From positions 1 through 64,000 of the forward strand of contig NETF01000109.1 of NCBI GenBank assembly GCA_002172675.1: a DNA stretch of 64,000 nucleotides, in the 5' to 3' direction. Source of the DNA: an unicellular cyanobacterium SU3. GTDB lineage: Bacteria > Cyanobacteriota > Cyanobacteriia > Cyanobacteriales > Microcystaceae. The position numbers and the translations under genes were made by a program. Under the pieces are notes generated by a model. It saw nothing but the letters and a program-made list of their open reading frames with translations. It searched no databases and was not told the origin of the DNA. Positions 1 to 9,205 of the stretch are shown here, piece after piece. Every line of letters begins with the position of its first letter. The first letter of the stretch is position 1.

Positions 1-182
1 GTTTCGGAACGATTAGACGTTGGATAGGAGAAATCATTGCTTACTTTGATGAAGGAACTACTAGCGGTGTCGTGGAGGGAATTAATAATAAATTAAAGTT
101 GATTAAAAGAAGAGGTTATGGTTTCAGAAATTTTGATAATTTTAAACTAAGAAGTTTTTTAACTTGGCATTTTACTATTTGA
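1..182 (+). mobile_element. ISL3-type transposase, C-terminal fragment (cut by window edge)
   Basis: The frame starting at base 3 is open to a TGA at 180-182. It encodes a tail with TSGVVEGINNKLKLIKRRGYG followed by FRNFDNFKLR, which matches the C-terminal end of DDE transposases of the ISL3/IS204 group (the final conserved E lies in VVEGINNK). The 5' part is outside the window, so I cannot tell whether the element is intact. Just downstream, 194-208 (aagttcggtagaacc) is a plausible right terminal repeat, but the left end is not visible to confirm it. Confidence 0.8.
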
Positions 183-270
183 TTTTACATACTAAGTTCG
201 GTAGAACCTTTTTTCTTTTAGAGGTCGTCTAAAATAAATCTCTAATTTACCTACCCTACGGTCTAAATTT

Positions 271-1179
271 ATGAACTATATTGTATCTTTTTTTTTCTAT
301 TTAATAAGGTTCTTTCTCAAGCTTTTTAAACGATTTTTTGTTTGCTTGCGAAAAAATGCAGTTCCTATTATTCTTATTCTAATCTTCGTTGGCTATATAA
401 CTTTAGGGCTTTTGTTGGACGTAGATCCTTTTTTAAAAGTGTTGATAACTGGTAATTGTCCTAGATGTGAGTTATTTAAGGCCGAACTAGCTTTTAAAAA
501 TTTAAAAGGTGCTAATTTTGAACATTCTGAGATAGTCGATGGTGACTTGAGAGGTACCAATTTAGAAAATGCTAATTTATACAGTATCCGTTTAGATGGG
601 ACAAACTTAAGTGGTGCTAACTTAAAAAACGCTCTTATAATGGGGGATTCTTCATTAGATTCTACTAACTTAGAAGATAGTAGTTTCACACGAGCTTACC
701 TATGGTTTACTAACCTTAAAAACGCTAACTTAAAAAATACTGATTTTAGGCGAGCAAAAATTATGCTTAGCAATTTCAGTAACACTAACCTAGAAGGAGC
801 TTTCTTTAAAGAAACTTCCATTGATAAAACTAACTTTCAAAATGCCAACTTAAAAAATGCTGATCTGCGGGGAGCTTATTTTTTAGGTGGAAATAAGTTT
901 CAAAATGCCAACTTGGAGGGAACTAACCTCATAATTACTAAGCTCAAATACGCTGATCTTAGAGGCGTTAATTTAAGTGGTGCTAATTTGCAACATACTG
1001 ATTTAACTGGTGCTAATTTAAGTGGTGCTAATCTAACTGGTGCTAACCTAGATAATCCCATTCTGACAGACGCTAATTTTGAAAATACCAATTTACGAGG
1101 TGCTTCTTTAAAAGGAGTTAATTGGAAAGGAGTACAACTTAGAGGTGCTATTATGCCAGATGGTACTATTCATCAATAA
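271..1179 (+). CDS. Pentapeptide-repeat protein with N-terminal membrane anchor
   Basis: 302 residues. Residues 1-55 are strongly hydrophobic and basic, with two hydrophobic stretches (about 5-20 and 32-50) that should anchor the protein in a membrane. From about residue 70 to the end the sequence is a run of A(D/N)LXX pentapeptides (GANLKNA, GTNLENA, GANLSGANLTGANL), expected to fold as a right-handed quadrilateral beta helix. Cyanobacteria encode many such proteins and most have no known biochemical role. The gene follows a transposase tail and precedes an IS remnant, so it may stand in a rearranged patch. Start at ATG 271 by ORF extent. Confidence 0.9.
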   Translation: MNYIVSFFFYLIRFFLKLFKRFFVCLRKNAVPIILILIFVGYITLGLLLDVDPFLKVLITGNCPRCELFKAELAFKNLKGANFEHSEIVDGDLRGTNLENANLYSIRLDGTNLSGANLKNALIMGDSSLDSTNLEDSSFTRAYLWFTNLKNANLKNTDFRRAKIMLSNFSNTNLEGAFFKETSIDKTNFQNANLKNADLRGAYFLGGNKFQNANLEGTNLIITKLKYADLRGVNLSGANLQHTDLTGANLSGANLTGANLDNPILTDANFENTNLRGASLKGVNWKGVQLRGAIMPDGTIHQ

Positions 1180-1190
1180 ACTAAGTATGA

Positions 1191-1325
1191 TGTACCCCAG
1201 AAACTGGACAAAGAGTTAAGGAGGTAATTTGATTAAATTAACAAAAGTCTCAAATCTAGTCAAGTCAAAATCTAACAGCTTTCTATCTTAGTTTTATTAG
1301 TTATTTGTTTAGACAATTGGGTACA
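1191..1325. repeat. 135-bp MITE-like remnant with IS3-type terminal inverted repeats
   Basis: The left end tgtaccccagaaactggaca (1191 on) and the right end (1304-1325, ending gggtaca) are imperfect inverted repeats: about 15 of the outer 22 bases match, including TGTACCC at the tip and ACAAA inside. TGTACCCC ends are typical of IS3/IS150-like elements. The 90-bp interior has no coding capacity. I see no clear target duplication at the flanks, so this is probably an old internally deleted copy. Confidence 0.5.
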
Positions 1326-1372
1326 CTTCAGCCTTTAACTTATTTTGGGATATCTTAAAAATAGTATTTATT

Positions 1373-1618
1373 ATGAATAAAAAATTACTTTCAGTAGTTG
1401 CTACACTTTCTACATCTATTTTATTCAGTTGTGAGAATAATTTTGCTTTTTTAAAAAATAAAACTTTAAACATTGAAAGAATTTATGAGTCCAAACACGA
1501 TAGCAAATTAAATGAAACAAAGTGGAATATATATAAGTTTAATAAAAATCAAAGCATAAAAATTACAGACAAGTTTTTTGAAGTTTGTTATCCTAGAAAA
1601 AATATAGCATTTCCCTGA
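1373..1618 (+). CDS. Small putative lipoprotein, probably 3'-truncated
   Basis: 81 residues beginning MNKKLLSVVATLSTSILFSC. The basic n-region, hydrophobic core and LFSC lipobox predict a lipoprotein with Cys20 as the modified residue. The remainder is Lys/Asn-rich and matches no family I recognise. The ORF ends within a 13-base sequence (catttccctgact, 1608-1620) that recurs at 9159-9171 next to another broken ORF, so the 3' end may have been replaced. It may be a fragment of a longer lipoprotein gene. Confidence 0.45.
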   Translation: MNKKLLSVVATLSTSILFSCENNFAFLKNKTLNIERIYESKHDSKLNETKWNIYKFNKNQSIKITDKFFEVCYPRKNIAFP

Positions 1619-1800
1619 CTCATGAGGTACACTATAGATTGTAATATCTATTACTAATGTAGTCAAAACCGTCTTTTGTTTCTTTTCTTTCTCCATACAA
1701 AAATAATTCGATTGCTTCGGGGTATTTTAGACACAATAAAAGTTTTCTGTTTATGTTACCCCTCGCAATGACTAATTAAGTCTCCAGTTACTTTTATTAG

Positions 1801-2970
1801 TCACTGTTCACTGTTTCTAACTTCTTTCCATAAGCTAATATATTGTTCTTCAACTTCCTCTGATAAAGGTTCTAAAAATTCACATTTCTCTAAAATAGTT
1901 TCATCAATAAACAACAAAGGATTATTAATGATCTCTGGAGAAAGTTCTTTTGTGTCTATGGTATTCATCACTGGGGAAGCAGCATCAGCAAATAAAGAAA
2001 TGAGTCGGGCTGCTTGAGGTTGCCAACAAAAATCAAGCCATTCCTTAGCAGTATCTGATAACTTTCCTTGTTCTTCTTTTGCTTTTGGTTTTACCCAAAT
2101 ATCTGACCATAAAGAAGTCCCCGAAGTCGGAACGATCACTTTAACATTACGGTTTTTATTGACGAGAGGAATAATTTCATTTGACCATCCCACACTAACC
2201 CAAACATCTCCAACGACTAGCGGTTGTAAATAATGATCAGAACTATAATATTTGATCTGTTTATGTAATGCTAAAAGTTCTGTGTTTAACTCAGTAACTT
2301 GAGCTAAATTTTCTGTATTGTAAGAATATCCTAACTTTTTCAAAGTTAATCCGATCACTTCTCTGTATTGGTCTACCATAGAAATGCGATCGCTTAATCG
2401 TTGATCCCATAAATCTGACCAATCTTGAGGTTGCCAATCTAGTTTATCCGATCGATAAGCAATTAGGGTGGTTCCCCAACGATAAGGCGCACCCCAGATT
2501 AACCCATCTTTTTGTAATTTTCCTTGTTTATCCCGTGTAACTAATTTTTGCCACCGAGGAGGCAACTTATCCCAATTTTCCACCTCAGTTAAATTTAGGG
2601 GTTCAATTAACTCTTTTTTAATGGCATCAGCTAACCAAACATCCCCTATGGTAACAAAATCACTCAGAGAAGGAGGGGGAGGATTAACAACAGGAATTTT
2701 CGGAATATATTGCCCTACTCCCTTTGGTTTCTCATCTTTCCCTTGCCAAGTTTCCAATAGAGAAAATAACTCTTTTAATTGTCCTTGAGGTTTAAAATCA
2801 AGAGAAGGTTGTGAAGAGAGATGTTGACGAAAAGCCTTGAGTAACTGAGGAGGGATTGAACCTTGCAGCAATAAAACCCGTAAATCAACGTTAGAACTAG
2901 CACAGCTAGATAATAGATTCCCTAACGCTAACATTCCTACGGTGGTGATAAAAGAACGACGGGTAAGCAT
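1801..2970 (-). CDS. Extracellular solute-binding protein (polyamine/Fe-type family 1), lipoprotein
   Basis: 389 residues. The N-terminus MLTRRSFITTVGMLALGNLL carries a twin-arginine-like RRSF and is followed by LSSC, a lipobox (Cys23), so export by Tat and lipidation are likely. The body resembles PotD-like periplasmic binding proteins: an early DFVTIGDVWLADAIKK segment, then GLIWGAPYRWGTTLIAYRSD, which in relatives marks the hinge and ligand cleft, and a late PVVGDVWVSVGWSNE segment. The ligand cannot be read from sequence; spermidine/putrescine or another small organic solute is the usual guess. No permease or ATPase gene lies beside it, so it is an orphan or works with distant ABC components. 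Confidence 0.85.
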   Translation of the reverse strand: MLTRRSFITTVGMLALGNLLSSCASSNVDLRVLLLQGSIPPQLLKAFRQHLSSQPSLDFKPQGQLKELFSLLETWQGKDEKPKGVGQYIPKIPVVNPPPPSLSDFVTIGDVWLADAIKKELIEPLNLTEVENWDKLPPRWQKLVTRDKQGKLQKDGLIWGAPYRWGTTLIAYRSDKLDWQPQDWSDLWDQRLSDRISMVDQYREVIGLTLKKLGYSYNTENLAQVTELNTELLALHKQIKYYSSDHYLQPLVVGDVWVSVGWSNEIIPLVNKNRNVKVIVPTSGTSLWSDIWVKPKAKEEQGKLSDTAKEWLDFCWQPQAARLISLFADAASPVMNTIDTKELSPEIINNPLLFIDETILEKCEFLEPLSEEVEEQYISLWKEVRNSEQ

Positions 2971-3106
2971 AAAATGTATTGTATCGAAGGTTACGGTTAA
3001 ACTTATCGATTAATTAAGAGTAGTGAAGTAATCGTTAAATGAATCAGGAATCTGTAACTATCTTTCTCAGGTAATTCTAGGATTAACAGTAGCACAGTTT
3101 TTAGTG

Positions 3107-3511
3107 ATGGGCATTCTTATGGATGGGTTACAACAACAAATTAACGAACTTAATCAAAAAGTTACGCAACTCCATCATATTGTTGAAAAGCTTAGCGTAC
3201 AGATGGGGACATTTCACCTTCACAGTGAGGCGGTGGTTAACGAAAAATCCCATAACCAATCCCCCTCTATAGCCAATGTATCTGCTTCGGTTCCCCCGAA
3301 TACACAGAAAAGCAACCACTATCAATCCGTGATGGAGCATAAAGACATTTTACTTGATGATAGCGAAAGTCACACCTTAATCGCTCCTGAAGAAGAACCC
3401 TTATTAACCACCGATCTTCAGGTGAGACGATTAACAGCACAACTAACGGCCGCTTATAATCGCATTGCTGCCTTAGAAGAGCAATTATTAGCTTGTCGCA
3501 TGATGCCTTGA
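3107..3511 (+). CDS. Short coiled-coil protein of unknown function
   Basis: 134 residues from ATG 3107; an in-frame ATG at 3119 would remove four residues. The N-terminal 30 residues (LQQQINELNQKVTQLHHIVE) and the C-terminal 25 (VRRLTAQLTAAYNRIAALEE) have heptad-like patterns predicting two coiled coils, separated by a polar, probably disordered linker. There is no signal peptide or membrane segment. It lies divergent to the solute-binding protein and convergent with exbD. I do not recognise a family; a role as a scaffold or structural protein is only a guess. Confidence 0.7.
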   Translation: MGILMDGLQQQINELNQKVTQLHHIVEKLSVQMGTFHLHSEAVVNEKSHNQSPSIANVSASVPPNTQKSNHYQSVMEHKDILLDDSESHTLIAPEEEPLLTTDLQVRRLTAQLTAAYNRIAALEEQLLACRMMP

Positions 3512-3593
3512 GAAGGGCAACCGAGGAGACAGAAGGGGCGTAAAAGCCGTTACATAATCAGCCTCTGATGAGATTAAGTTTTTCTGTTAAGGG

Positions 3594-4274
3594 TTAATTA
3601 TTAGGCGTAGTGGTTTGAGGAATAGGTGAACCGTTGGGTTGAGACGGAAGTGTAGGATTAGTCGGATAATTACCTAACCCGTTAGCAGGATTATTAGGAT
3701 TGTTAGGCATAGTCGAAGGAAAATTATTAGGATAGCCTCCAGGTAAGCCATTTTGGGATGGTATTGGGCTTAGGCTCGGATCATTCCAGGTACTGCTGGC
3801 TTCATTTTCCCCAGGCAATGTGGCTAAGGCAACGCGATCGCCCCCTACTTCTCTTAACATATCTAGAAGTTCAATCACTTCATTATAAGTGGCATTTCTA
3901 GAAGCATGAAGTACCATTAAACCTTCGGGATTCAATTGATGATAGCTCTTAATCTGATTAAATAATTGATTACGAGTTACCAATTGTTTTTCGACATAAA
4001 CTTGGCCAAAATCATCCAGACTCACCACCAACATTTCTCGCATTTGGGGGGTGCCTGATGCTGCTCTGGGTAAATCTAAACTAATCGCTTGCTGACGAGA
4101 TAAACCCACAGCGCCGAGGATAAAGAAGGTCAAAATACAAAAGATCACATCGATCATCGGTAAGATTTCGATGCGAACTTCTTGCTGCCCTGAAGAATCT
4201 TGCCATAATTTAAGGGGACGGGAATGAATTGAAGCCTTACGGGATTTCTTCTTAGAGGTGTTACTAGCAGTCAT
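3594..4274 (-). CDS. exbD: ExbD/TolR-family biopolymer transport protein
   Basis: 226 residues. After a short basic cytoplasmic N-terminus, residues 36-58 form one transmembrane helix containing the conserved Asp42 (PMIDVIFC), the proton-path residue of ExbD/TolR/MotB proteins. A periplasmic domain follows (VVSLDDFGQVYVE, RVALATLPG). The last 60 or so residues are a Pro/Asn/Gly-rich tail that ordinary ExbD lacks. The gene is 34 bp downstream of exbB on the same strand, so the two are an operon encoding a PMF-driven motor complex. No TonB or receptor gene is seen here. Confidence 0.93.
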   Translation of the reverse strand: MTASNTSKKKSRKASIHSRPLKLWQDSSGQQEVRIEILPMIDVIFCILTFFILGAVGLSRQQAISLDLPRAASGTPQMREMLVVSLDDFGQVYVEKQLVTRNQLFNQIKSYHQLNPEGLMVLHASRNATYNEVIELLDMLREVGGDRVALATLPGENEASSTWNDPSLSPIPSQNGLPGGYPNNFPSTMPNNPNNPANGLGNYPTNPTLPSQPNGSPIPQTTTPNN

Positions 4275-4308
4275 AGGTCAATATTTAAGAAAATGAGTAT
4301 ATTGGTGC

Positions 4309-4998
4309 TTATTGCTCAAAAGTCTCTGTAAACTTTGAAGGAGTATTGCCAGAGAAAGCAGAGGGATTTCCTTCGCTGTCTGACCAGCGTTGACGATAAA
4401 TTACTTCTAACTCACTGCCGGCTTTACGAAACACCCTTACCTGATTAGACCAAAGGGACTGAAAAATCCGATAAAAGGTCAAACTAATAATGGCAACAAT
4501 CAATCCTGTCGCAGTTGAAATAAGGGCTTCTCCGATCCCCAGGGTAACACCTGTGGTTGAAGAAGTGCCGAGATCACTAATTTGGATGTTGCCTAAAGAG
4601 GTAATCAGTCCCAACACCGTCCCCAATAATCCCAATAAGGGAGATAAAGCAATCACTGCTTCTAATACCTTATCCCCTCGTCTCATCAAAGCCAGTTCAT
4701 CATCGGCCGATGATTCTAAGGCTAAATGGAAAACCTCCGGGTCAGGATTATCCAACCTCAGAGGCCCGTAGAGAAAATTCCCCATAGGATGTTTACTATA
4801 TTCTTTCGCTACCTTGGGGGCAGCATCCCAGTTACGAGCAGCGGTTTCTAGAATTCGATTTAAAATTTTTCCTTCTTTGAGCAGAAATCGTATCCAAAAT
4901 ATAGAACGTTCAATAATGGTACTTAAAGCTAATACCGACAAAATCAGAAGCGGCCACATAGCCACCCCACCTTTTGTCATAATTTCTTGGATATTCAC
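4309..4998 (-). CDS. exbB: ExbB/TolQ/MotA-family proton channel
   Basis: 229 residues with three transmembrane segments (about 14-35, 112-135, 155-180). The family core is visible: [19 protein letters not shown] in the second helix and [20 protein letters not shown] in the third, lining the proton channel. The product assembles as a multimer around an ExbD dimer in the inner membrane and couples proton flow to work on outer-membrane or periplasmic partners. It is the first gene of the exbB-exbD pair. Confidence 0.94.
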   Translation of the reverse strand: MNIQEIMTKGGVAMWPLLILSVLALSTIIERSIFWIRFLLKEGKILNRILETAARNWDAAPKVAKEYSKHPMGNFLYGPLRLDNPDPEVFHLALESSADDELALMRRGDKVLEAVIALSPLLGLLGTVLGLITSLGNIQISDLGTSSTTGVTLGIGEALISTATGLIVAIISLTFYRIFQSLWSNQVRVFRKAGSELEVIYRQRWSDSEGNPSAFSGNTPSKFTETFEQ

Positions 4999-5302
4999 AG
5001 TTTTGATTAACCTCCGTTGCTGATCCCCATCGAGAGATAGATTACCAGTTGTAATGATTTATTTACAATTTATTAGATTCATGTTTAGCAATCAATTATA
5101 TCCTCAAAGAAGGAAACATTGTTTAGTCACAAAGATAAAACTCATACCAATTATGACATAAGTGTTTATGCTGAGACACATTCGAGTTTTAAAGCTAACC
5201 GCACTCAGAGATTACTCCGTCGTTGTAAGGCGGAGCCTGCTCTAACCGTTGATGAACATTGCCGTATTGTAAATAGGATGGATGCTGATGAGGACTCTAA
5301 AA

Positions 5303-6568
5303 ATGACGAAGGCTACGGTCGGCGTTCTCTCTATCTGTTGTTTGAGTGGTTTAATTGCTCTCTCAAAAACATACTTGTCTAGTATTTTTAGTGACGTGAG
5401 AGGGTTACAAGAAGTTTCCCCCCAAATGATTTTCCCTCAACCCACTCTCCAAGAAAAACAATTGGTTGATGCACAAGTGGAATTTGGCTTTAAGTTATTC
5501 TCTACTTTAACGAAAAACCAAAACCCCCAAAATATCTTTATCTCTCCTACTAGTATCGCCCTGACTTTATCTATGCTCTACAATGGGGCAACAGGAACCA
5601 CTCAAAAAGAAATAGCTAAGGGTCTGAGCTTTCATGATATTAGCGTTGATACCCTTAACCGTGGCAATCAAATGCTACAACATGACTTAAATAGTCATTC
5701 TTCCTATGGTTCTTTGGCCATTACTCATTCTCTCTGGGCCAGAGAAGGCTTTTCTTTTCGTTATCAATTTCTTAAAGATAGTCGTAGTTATTATCAAGCT
5801 CAAATAACCAATTTAGACTTTGGCAGTTCTGAAGCACAAGGCATTATGAACCGTTGGATAACAGAAGAGACTCAAGGAGAGATTCAGACCATAGTTGATT
5901 CTACTCAGGCCGATGATGTTCTTTTTCTCATTAATACTGCTTCTTTTCAGGGATTCTGGAAAACTGGTTTTGATAGAAATTTAATTAAGGATAAACCTTT
6001 TTATATAACGGATAAATCGGTTAAAATTTCTCCTTTTATGTCTCGTAAAGGAATTTATAATTTCTTGGAAACTTCTCAATTAAAAGCGGTAGAAATTCCC
6101 TACGACAATGATCGTTTTAGTTTATATTTATTTTTGCCAAAACCTGACTATAACTTATCTAAAATGGTGGAAGAGTTAACTTCTAAAAAGTTATCCAAGC
6201 TGTTGTCTAAATTTCGGAAAACTGAAACCTTATTAGAATTACCTCGCTTCAGGTTAGATTATGAGGTAGATTTAACTGAATCCTTAAAAAGCTTAGGATT
6301 TTCAACGATGTTTGATCCGACTAAAGCAGAATTTTCGGAGTTAAGTTCCCACCCCACTTATGTCAATAGTCTCAAACATCAAACTATTTTAGTTCTTGAT
6401 GAACAAGGAATTCAACCTGCTACCCCAAACAATTTAGTGGTGGAAACAGCATCAGTCGATACTCTAGTAGAAGAATCCTCTTTTATTGCTGATCGTCCTT
6501 TCTTCTCTATTATTCGAGATAATGAAACAGGGAATATTTTATTTATGGGAATGATTGTCGAACCTTAA
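5303..6568 (+). CDS. Serpin-family protein, exported
   Basis: About 421 residues. ATG codons occur at 5282, 5288 and 5303; I prefer 5303 because TGAGGA (5289-5294) sits 8 bases upstream and the protein then begins directly with a signal sequence (MTKATVGVLSICCLSGL). The serpin fold is clear: NIFISPTSIALTLSMLYNGA, NTASFQGFWKTGFD, and the C-terminal signature FIADRPFFSIIRDNETGNIL. Serpins inhibit serine or cysteine proteases by reactive-loop cleavage and insertion. Here the hinge reads DEQGIQPATPN rather than the usual EEGTEAAAAT, so P14 is Ile and P12 is Pro, which argues against efficient loop insertion. The 3' end overlaps the convergent selU by 30 bp. Confidence 0.92.
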   Translation: MTKATVGVLSICCLSGLIALSKTYLSSIFSDVRGLQEVSPQMIFPQPTLQEKQLVDAQVEFGFKLFSTLTKNQNPQNIFISPTSIALTLSMLYNGATGTTQKEIAKGLSFHDISVDTLNRGNQMLQHDLNSHSSYGSLAITHSLWAREGFSFRYQFLKDSRSYYQAQITNLDFGSSEAQGIMNRWITEETQGEIQTIVDSTQADDVLFLINTASFQGFWKTGFDRNLIKDKPFYITDKSVKISPFMSRKGIYNFLETSQLKAVEIPYDNDRFSLYLFLPKPDYNLSKMVEELTSKKLSKLLSKFRKTETLLELPRFRLDYEVDLTESLKSLGFSTMFDPTKAEFSELSSHPTYVNSLKHQTILVLDEQGIQPATPNNLVVETASVDTLVEESSFIADRPFFSIIRDNETGNILFMGMIVEP

Positions 6569-7600
6569 AGTTTCTATGAAATAATTAGAATTCAATTCCG
6601 ATAGTTGAATGGTTTGTATTATCTTTGAAGAGATTTTTTTTAAGGATCTCCCATAAGCGGGATCGTAATGAACAATTAATAAATCTTGAACCAGTTCTTG
6701 CCATTGTTTACTATCGATCCAATGATACCACTGAGTGAGTTTATGCCATCCGTAATAAGCTTTCAAATATTGTAGTTTATTTTTGAGAATGTTGGGATTT
6801 TCTGTTAAATAACGATATTCTTGTAATAGAAAATTGACTCTTTTTTCTAAAGGTAACTGAATTTCAAAACAAGAAGACTGTTTCATTTTTTTCCATAAAC
6901 TTCCTGGTAAATACACATTACCAATTTTATAACTTTCTGATTCTATCCAAATAGGCCGATTGAGATCAAATTTTTGAAATTGTTGTAATAATAAAGACTC
7001 AAAATATTTTTGTGATGGTTGATTTTTAAAAGTACCTTCCCATTGTTCACCTAATAGCGATCCCCGATGATTAGCAATTTTTTCTAAGTCTAGAACTTGA
7101 TAACCTTGTTGTTTTAAACCCTGTAAAAAATAGGTTTTTCCGGTTCCTGTTAAGCCACAAAGAATATTATAATTAAATTGTAATGGTAAAGTTTTTAATT
7201 CTTGACAAACATAAGATCGGTATGTTTTATATCCTCCTTCTAAAACAGTAACTTTCCAGCCAATTTGAGCTAAAATAACCCCTAAGCTTTGGGATCTTTG
7301 TCCCCCACGCCAACAATAAATTAAGGGTGAATAACAGGAATCTTTCTCTAAAAAATGTTGATTAATTTGATAAGCAATATTATCAAAAACTAAGGAAGCT
7401 CCTAATTTTTTGGCTTCAAATGGAGAAACTTGTTTATAAATGGTTCCAATTTTTTTTCTTTCTTCATTATGAAGTACAGGTAAATTAATGGCTCCTGGAA
7501 TATGATCCTCAGCAAACTCATTTTCTGACCTAACATCTATGATTTCACTAGGATATTCTGATAAAGGAAACTGAGTAAACTTTGGTATTTTTAAAGTCAT
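6539..7600 (-). CDS. mnmH: tRNA 2-selenouridine synthase (rhodanese + P-loop)
   Basis: 353 residues, near the usual length for SelU/MnmH. The N-terminal rhodanese domain has IIDVRSENEFAEDHIPGA and the active Cys96 in YCWRGGQRS. The C-terminal half is a P-loop domain with GLTGTGKT at 149-156 and WIESESYKIG. The enzyme converts 2-thiouridine at tRNA position 34 (Lys, Glu, Gln) to 2-selenouridine via a geranylated intermediate, using selenophosphate. Its 3' end overlaps the serpin gene by 30 bp on the opposite strand. No selD is in the window. Confidence 0.93.
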   Translation of the reverse strand: MTLKIPKFTQFPLSEYPSEIIDVRSENEFAEDHIPGAINLPVLHNEERKKIGTIYKQVSPFEAKKLGASLVFDNIAYQINQHFLEKDSCYSPLIYCWRGGQRSQSLGVILAQIGWKVTVLEGGYKTYRSYVCQELKTLPLQFNYNILCGLTGTGKTYFLQGLKQQGYQVLDLEKIANHRGSLLGEQWEGTFKNQPSQKYFESLLLQQFQKFDLNRPIWIESESYKIGNVYLPGSLWKKMKQSSCFEIQLPLEKRVNFLLQEYRYLTENPNILKNKLQYLKAYYGWHKLTQWYHWIDSKQWQELVQDLLIVHYDPAYGRSLKKISSKIIQTIQLSELNSNYFIETLRFDNHSHK

Positions 7601-7768
7601 TACTTATCTTATTGCTACCCTCATTTTACAATTCTATCATCAATTGTTCCCATAGGGTAATAGAACTTAATCTTTACACACTAGAAATTGACCCTTCTAA
7701 CCATGCTTTATTAGGTGCTATTTTATTATTAGGAATAACTTCAATATTTCGTTGCTATATAAATGTAG

Positions 7769-8941
7769 TTACACTGGGTTAATTAGCTGTTTTAATCCTT
7801 TTACTAATCTTTCAATTCCTAGGATTGCTGTTTCTTGTTGTAGCGCACCATAAGCAATACGTAAATAGCAACCTTTTTCTATTCCAAATGTTTCCCCTGG
7901 TAGTACAGCTATTTGATAATTTTCAATTAACTTTTTTACTAATTCAAAATCTTTCATATTAGTATGAATTTTTAAGAAAAAATAAAAGGCTCCTTCACTA
8001 GACACTAAGGTACAAATATCATCAAGGGTTTGAAGATGATTGATAAAAATATTTCTAACTTTCTCAATTTCTGTTATATATTTTTCACAGTAACTTTTAC
8101 CCACATTTAAAGCACCGACTGCTGCATATTGAGAGATAACAGGAGGACAAATTAAAATAGTATCTTGAATTTTTTTAACTGCTTCTAATAAATGGTTAGG
8201 AACGACCATATAACCAATTCTCCAACTGGCAAAACCATAGGCTTTAGATAAACTATACAAAGAAATAGTATAAGCATCACTATCTATAATTGAAGAAGGA
8301 GAAAAATGTTTAATTCCATCGTAAGTAAAATATTCATAAGCTTCATCAGAAATATGATAAATACCCTTTTCTCGACACAGTTGATTCACTTCTCTTAAAC
8401 TTGACTCAGAATAAACCACTCCTGTGGGGTTATTAGGAGAAATAGTAACAATAGCACGGGTTTTGGGAGTAATGGCTGCTTTTATTTTCTCACAAGAAAG
8501 TTGATAATTGTTGTCAGTATTAACTAAAATGGGGTGACAACTAGCCATAGTAATTGCCATTTCATGATTAAAATAATAAGGAGTATTTAGTATAATCTCA
8601 TCCTCGGGATGGGTAATGGCTAAAACAGCATTCATAAATGCCATATTTGACCCCGCTGTCACCACAATAGAACGGTTATTATTAATCTTTATATTATTAT
8701 CTTCTTGTAATTTTGTAACAATTTGGTTACGTAAGGAGTGAATGCCTTGAACTGATTTATACTGATGATTATGGGAATGATTTAAAAATTCACTAATCTT
8801 TTCAATTGCTTCTGGAGGAGGTGGATAAAAAACGACTCCTTGTCCTAAGGAAATAGTATCAGGGTTTTCTTTGATTAACTGTCCAACTATGGGAATTATG
8901 GGAGATTGTACCCTATTCATTCTTGAATTAAAATGGTTCAT
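7769..8941 (-). CDS. PLP-dependent class I/II aminotransferase
   Basis: 390 residues, fold type I. Visible motifs are SPNNPTGVVYS with the substrate-binding Asn-Pro-Thr-Gly, SDEAYEYFTYDG with the PLP-ring Asp199, and SLSKAYGFASWRIGY with the Schiff-base Lys233. The N-terminus (MNRVQSPIIPIVGQL, LGQGVVFYPPP) resembles cyanobacterial aspartate/aromatic-type aminotransferases. The amino-donor specificity cannot be determined from this alone. It is the upstream neighbour of mnmH on the same strand, with about 170 bp between them, so cotranscription is possible but not required. Confidence 0.92.
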   Translation of the reverse strand: MNHFNSRMNRVQSPIIPIVGQLIKENPDTISLGQGVVFYPPPPEAIEKISEFLNHSHNHQYKSVQGIHSLRNQIVTKLQEDNNIKINNNRSIVVTAGSNMAFMNAVLAITHPEDEIILNTPYYFNHEMAITMASCHPILVNTDNNYQLSCEKIKAAITPKTRAIVTISPNNPTGVVYSESSLREVNQLCREKGIYHISDEAYEYFTYDGIKHFSPSSIIDSDAYTISLYSLSKAYGFASWRIGYMVVPNHLLEAVKKIQDTILICPPVISQYAAVGALNVGKSYCEKYITEIEKVRNIFINHLQTLDDICTLVSSEGAFYFFLKIHTNMKDFELVKKLIENYQIAVLPGETFGIEKGCYLRIAYGALQQETAILGIERLVKGLKQLINPV

Positions 8942-9027
8942 TGATTGCCTTGATCGTTACTAACACCAGTGGTACTTGTAGGTCATATTAATCTTAATTA
9001 TCCTATAGCTATCATAGCTTAATTACA

Positions 9028-9153
9028 ATGGAAATTATCAAAGAAGTTAACCAAAAAGAAGTTAAAAAAATCATCAATGTATTAAGGGAGTAGGGACAAG
9101 ACTATCAAGTTACTGAATTATTAAATAATGATAAGAAAATTGTTCGTAATTGA
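9028..9153 (+). pseudogene. Small broken ORF with internal stop, upstream of the protease-NACHT operon
   Basis: ATG at 9028 opens MEIIKEVNQKEVKKIINVLRE, interrupted by TAG at 9091-9093. The same frame continues with GQDYQVTELLNNDKKIVRN to TGA 9151-9153. The continuity of codon style across the stop suggests a decayed small gene or the 5' piece of one. I do not recognise the family. The remaining bases between the aminotransferase and the promoter at 9206 show no other feature. Confidence 0.3.
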
Positions 9154-9205
9154 GCGCACATTTCCCTGACTTAAGAAAGAATTTATTAAATAAATACCAT
9201 TAATA

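Noticed and set aside
393-1091. Two long antisense frames across the pentapeptide gene
   Set aside because: Their repetitive Lys/Leu/Ala/Pro-rich translations are the mirror image of the pentapeptide repeat codons.
5119-5382. 87-codon open frame ahead of and overlapping the serpin gene
   Set aside because: It starts at TTG, overlaps the serpin signal peptide in another frame and has no recognisable domain; the serpin start at 5303 has a better ribosome-binding site.
7582-7782. 66-codon hydrophobic open frame between mnmH and the aminotransferase
   Set aside because: It overlaps the ends of both neighbours, has no ribosome-binding site and no family pattern; kept out as probable chance.
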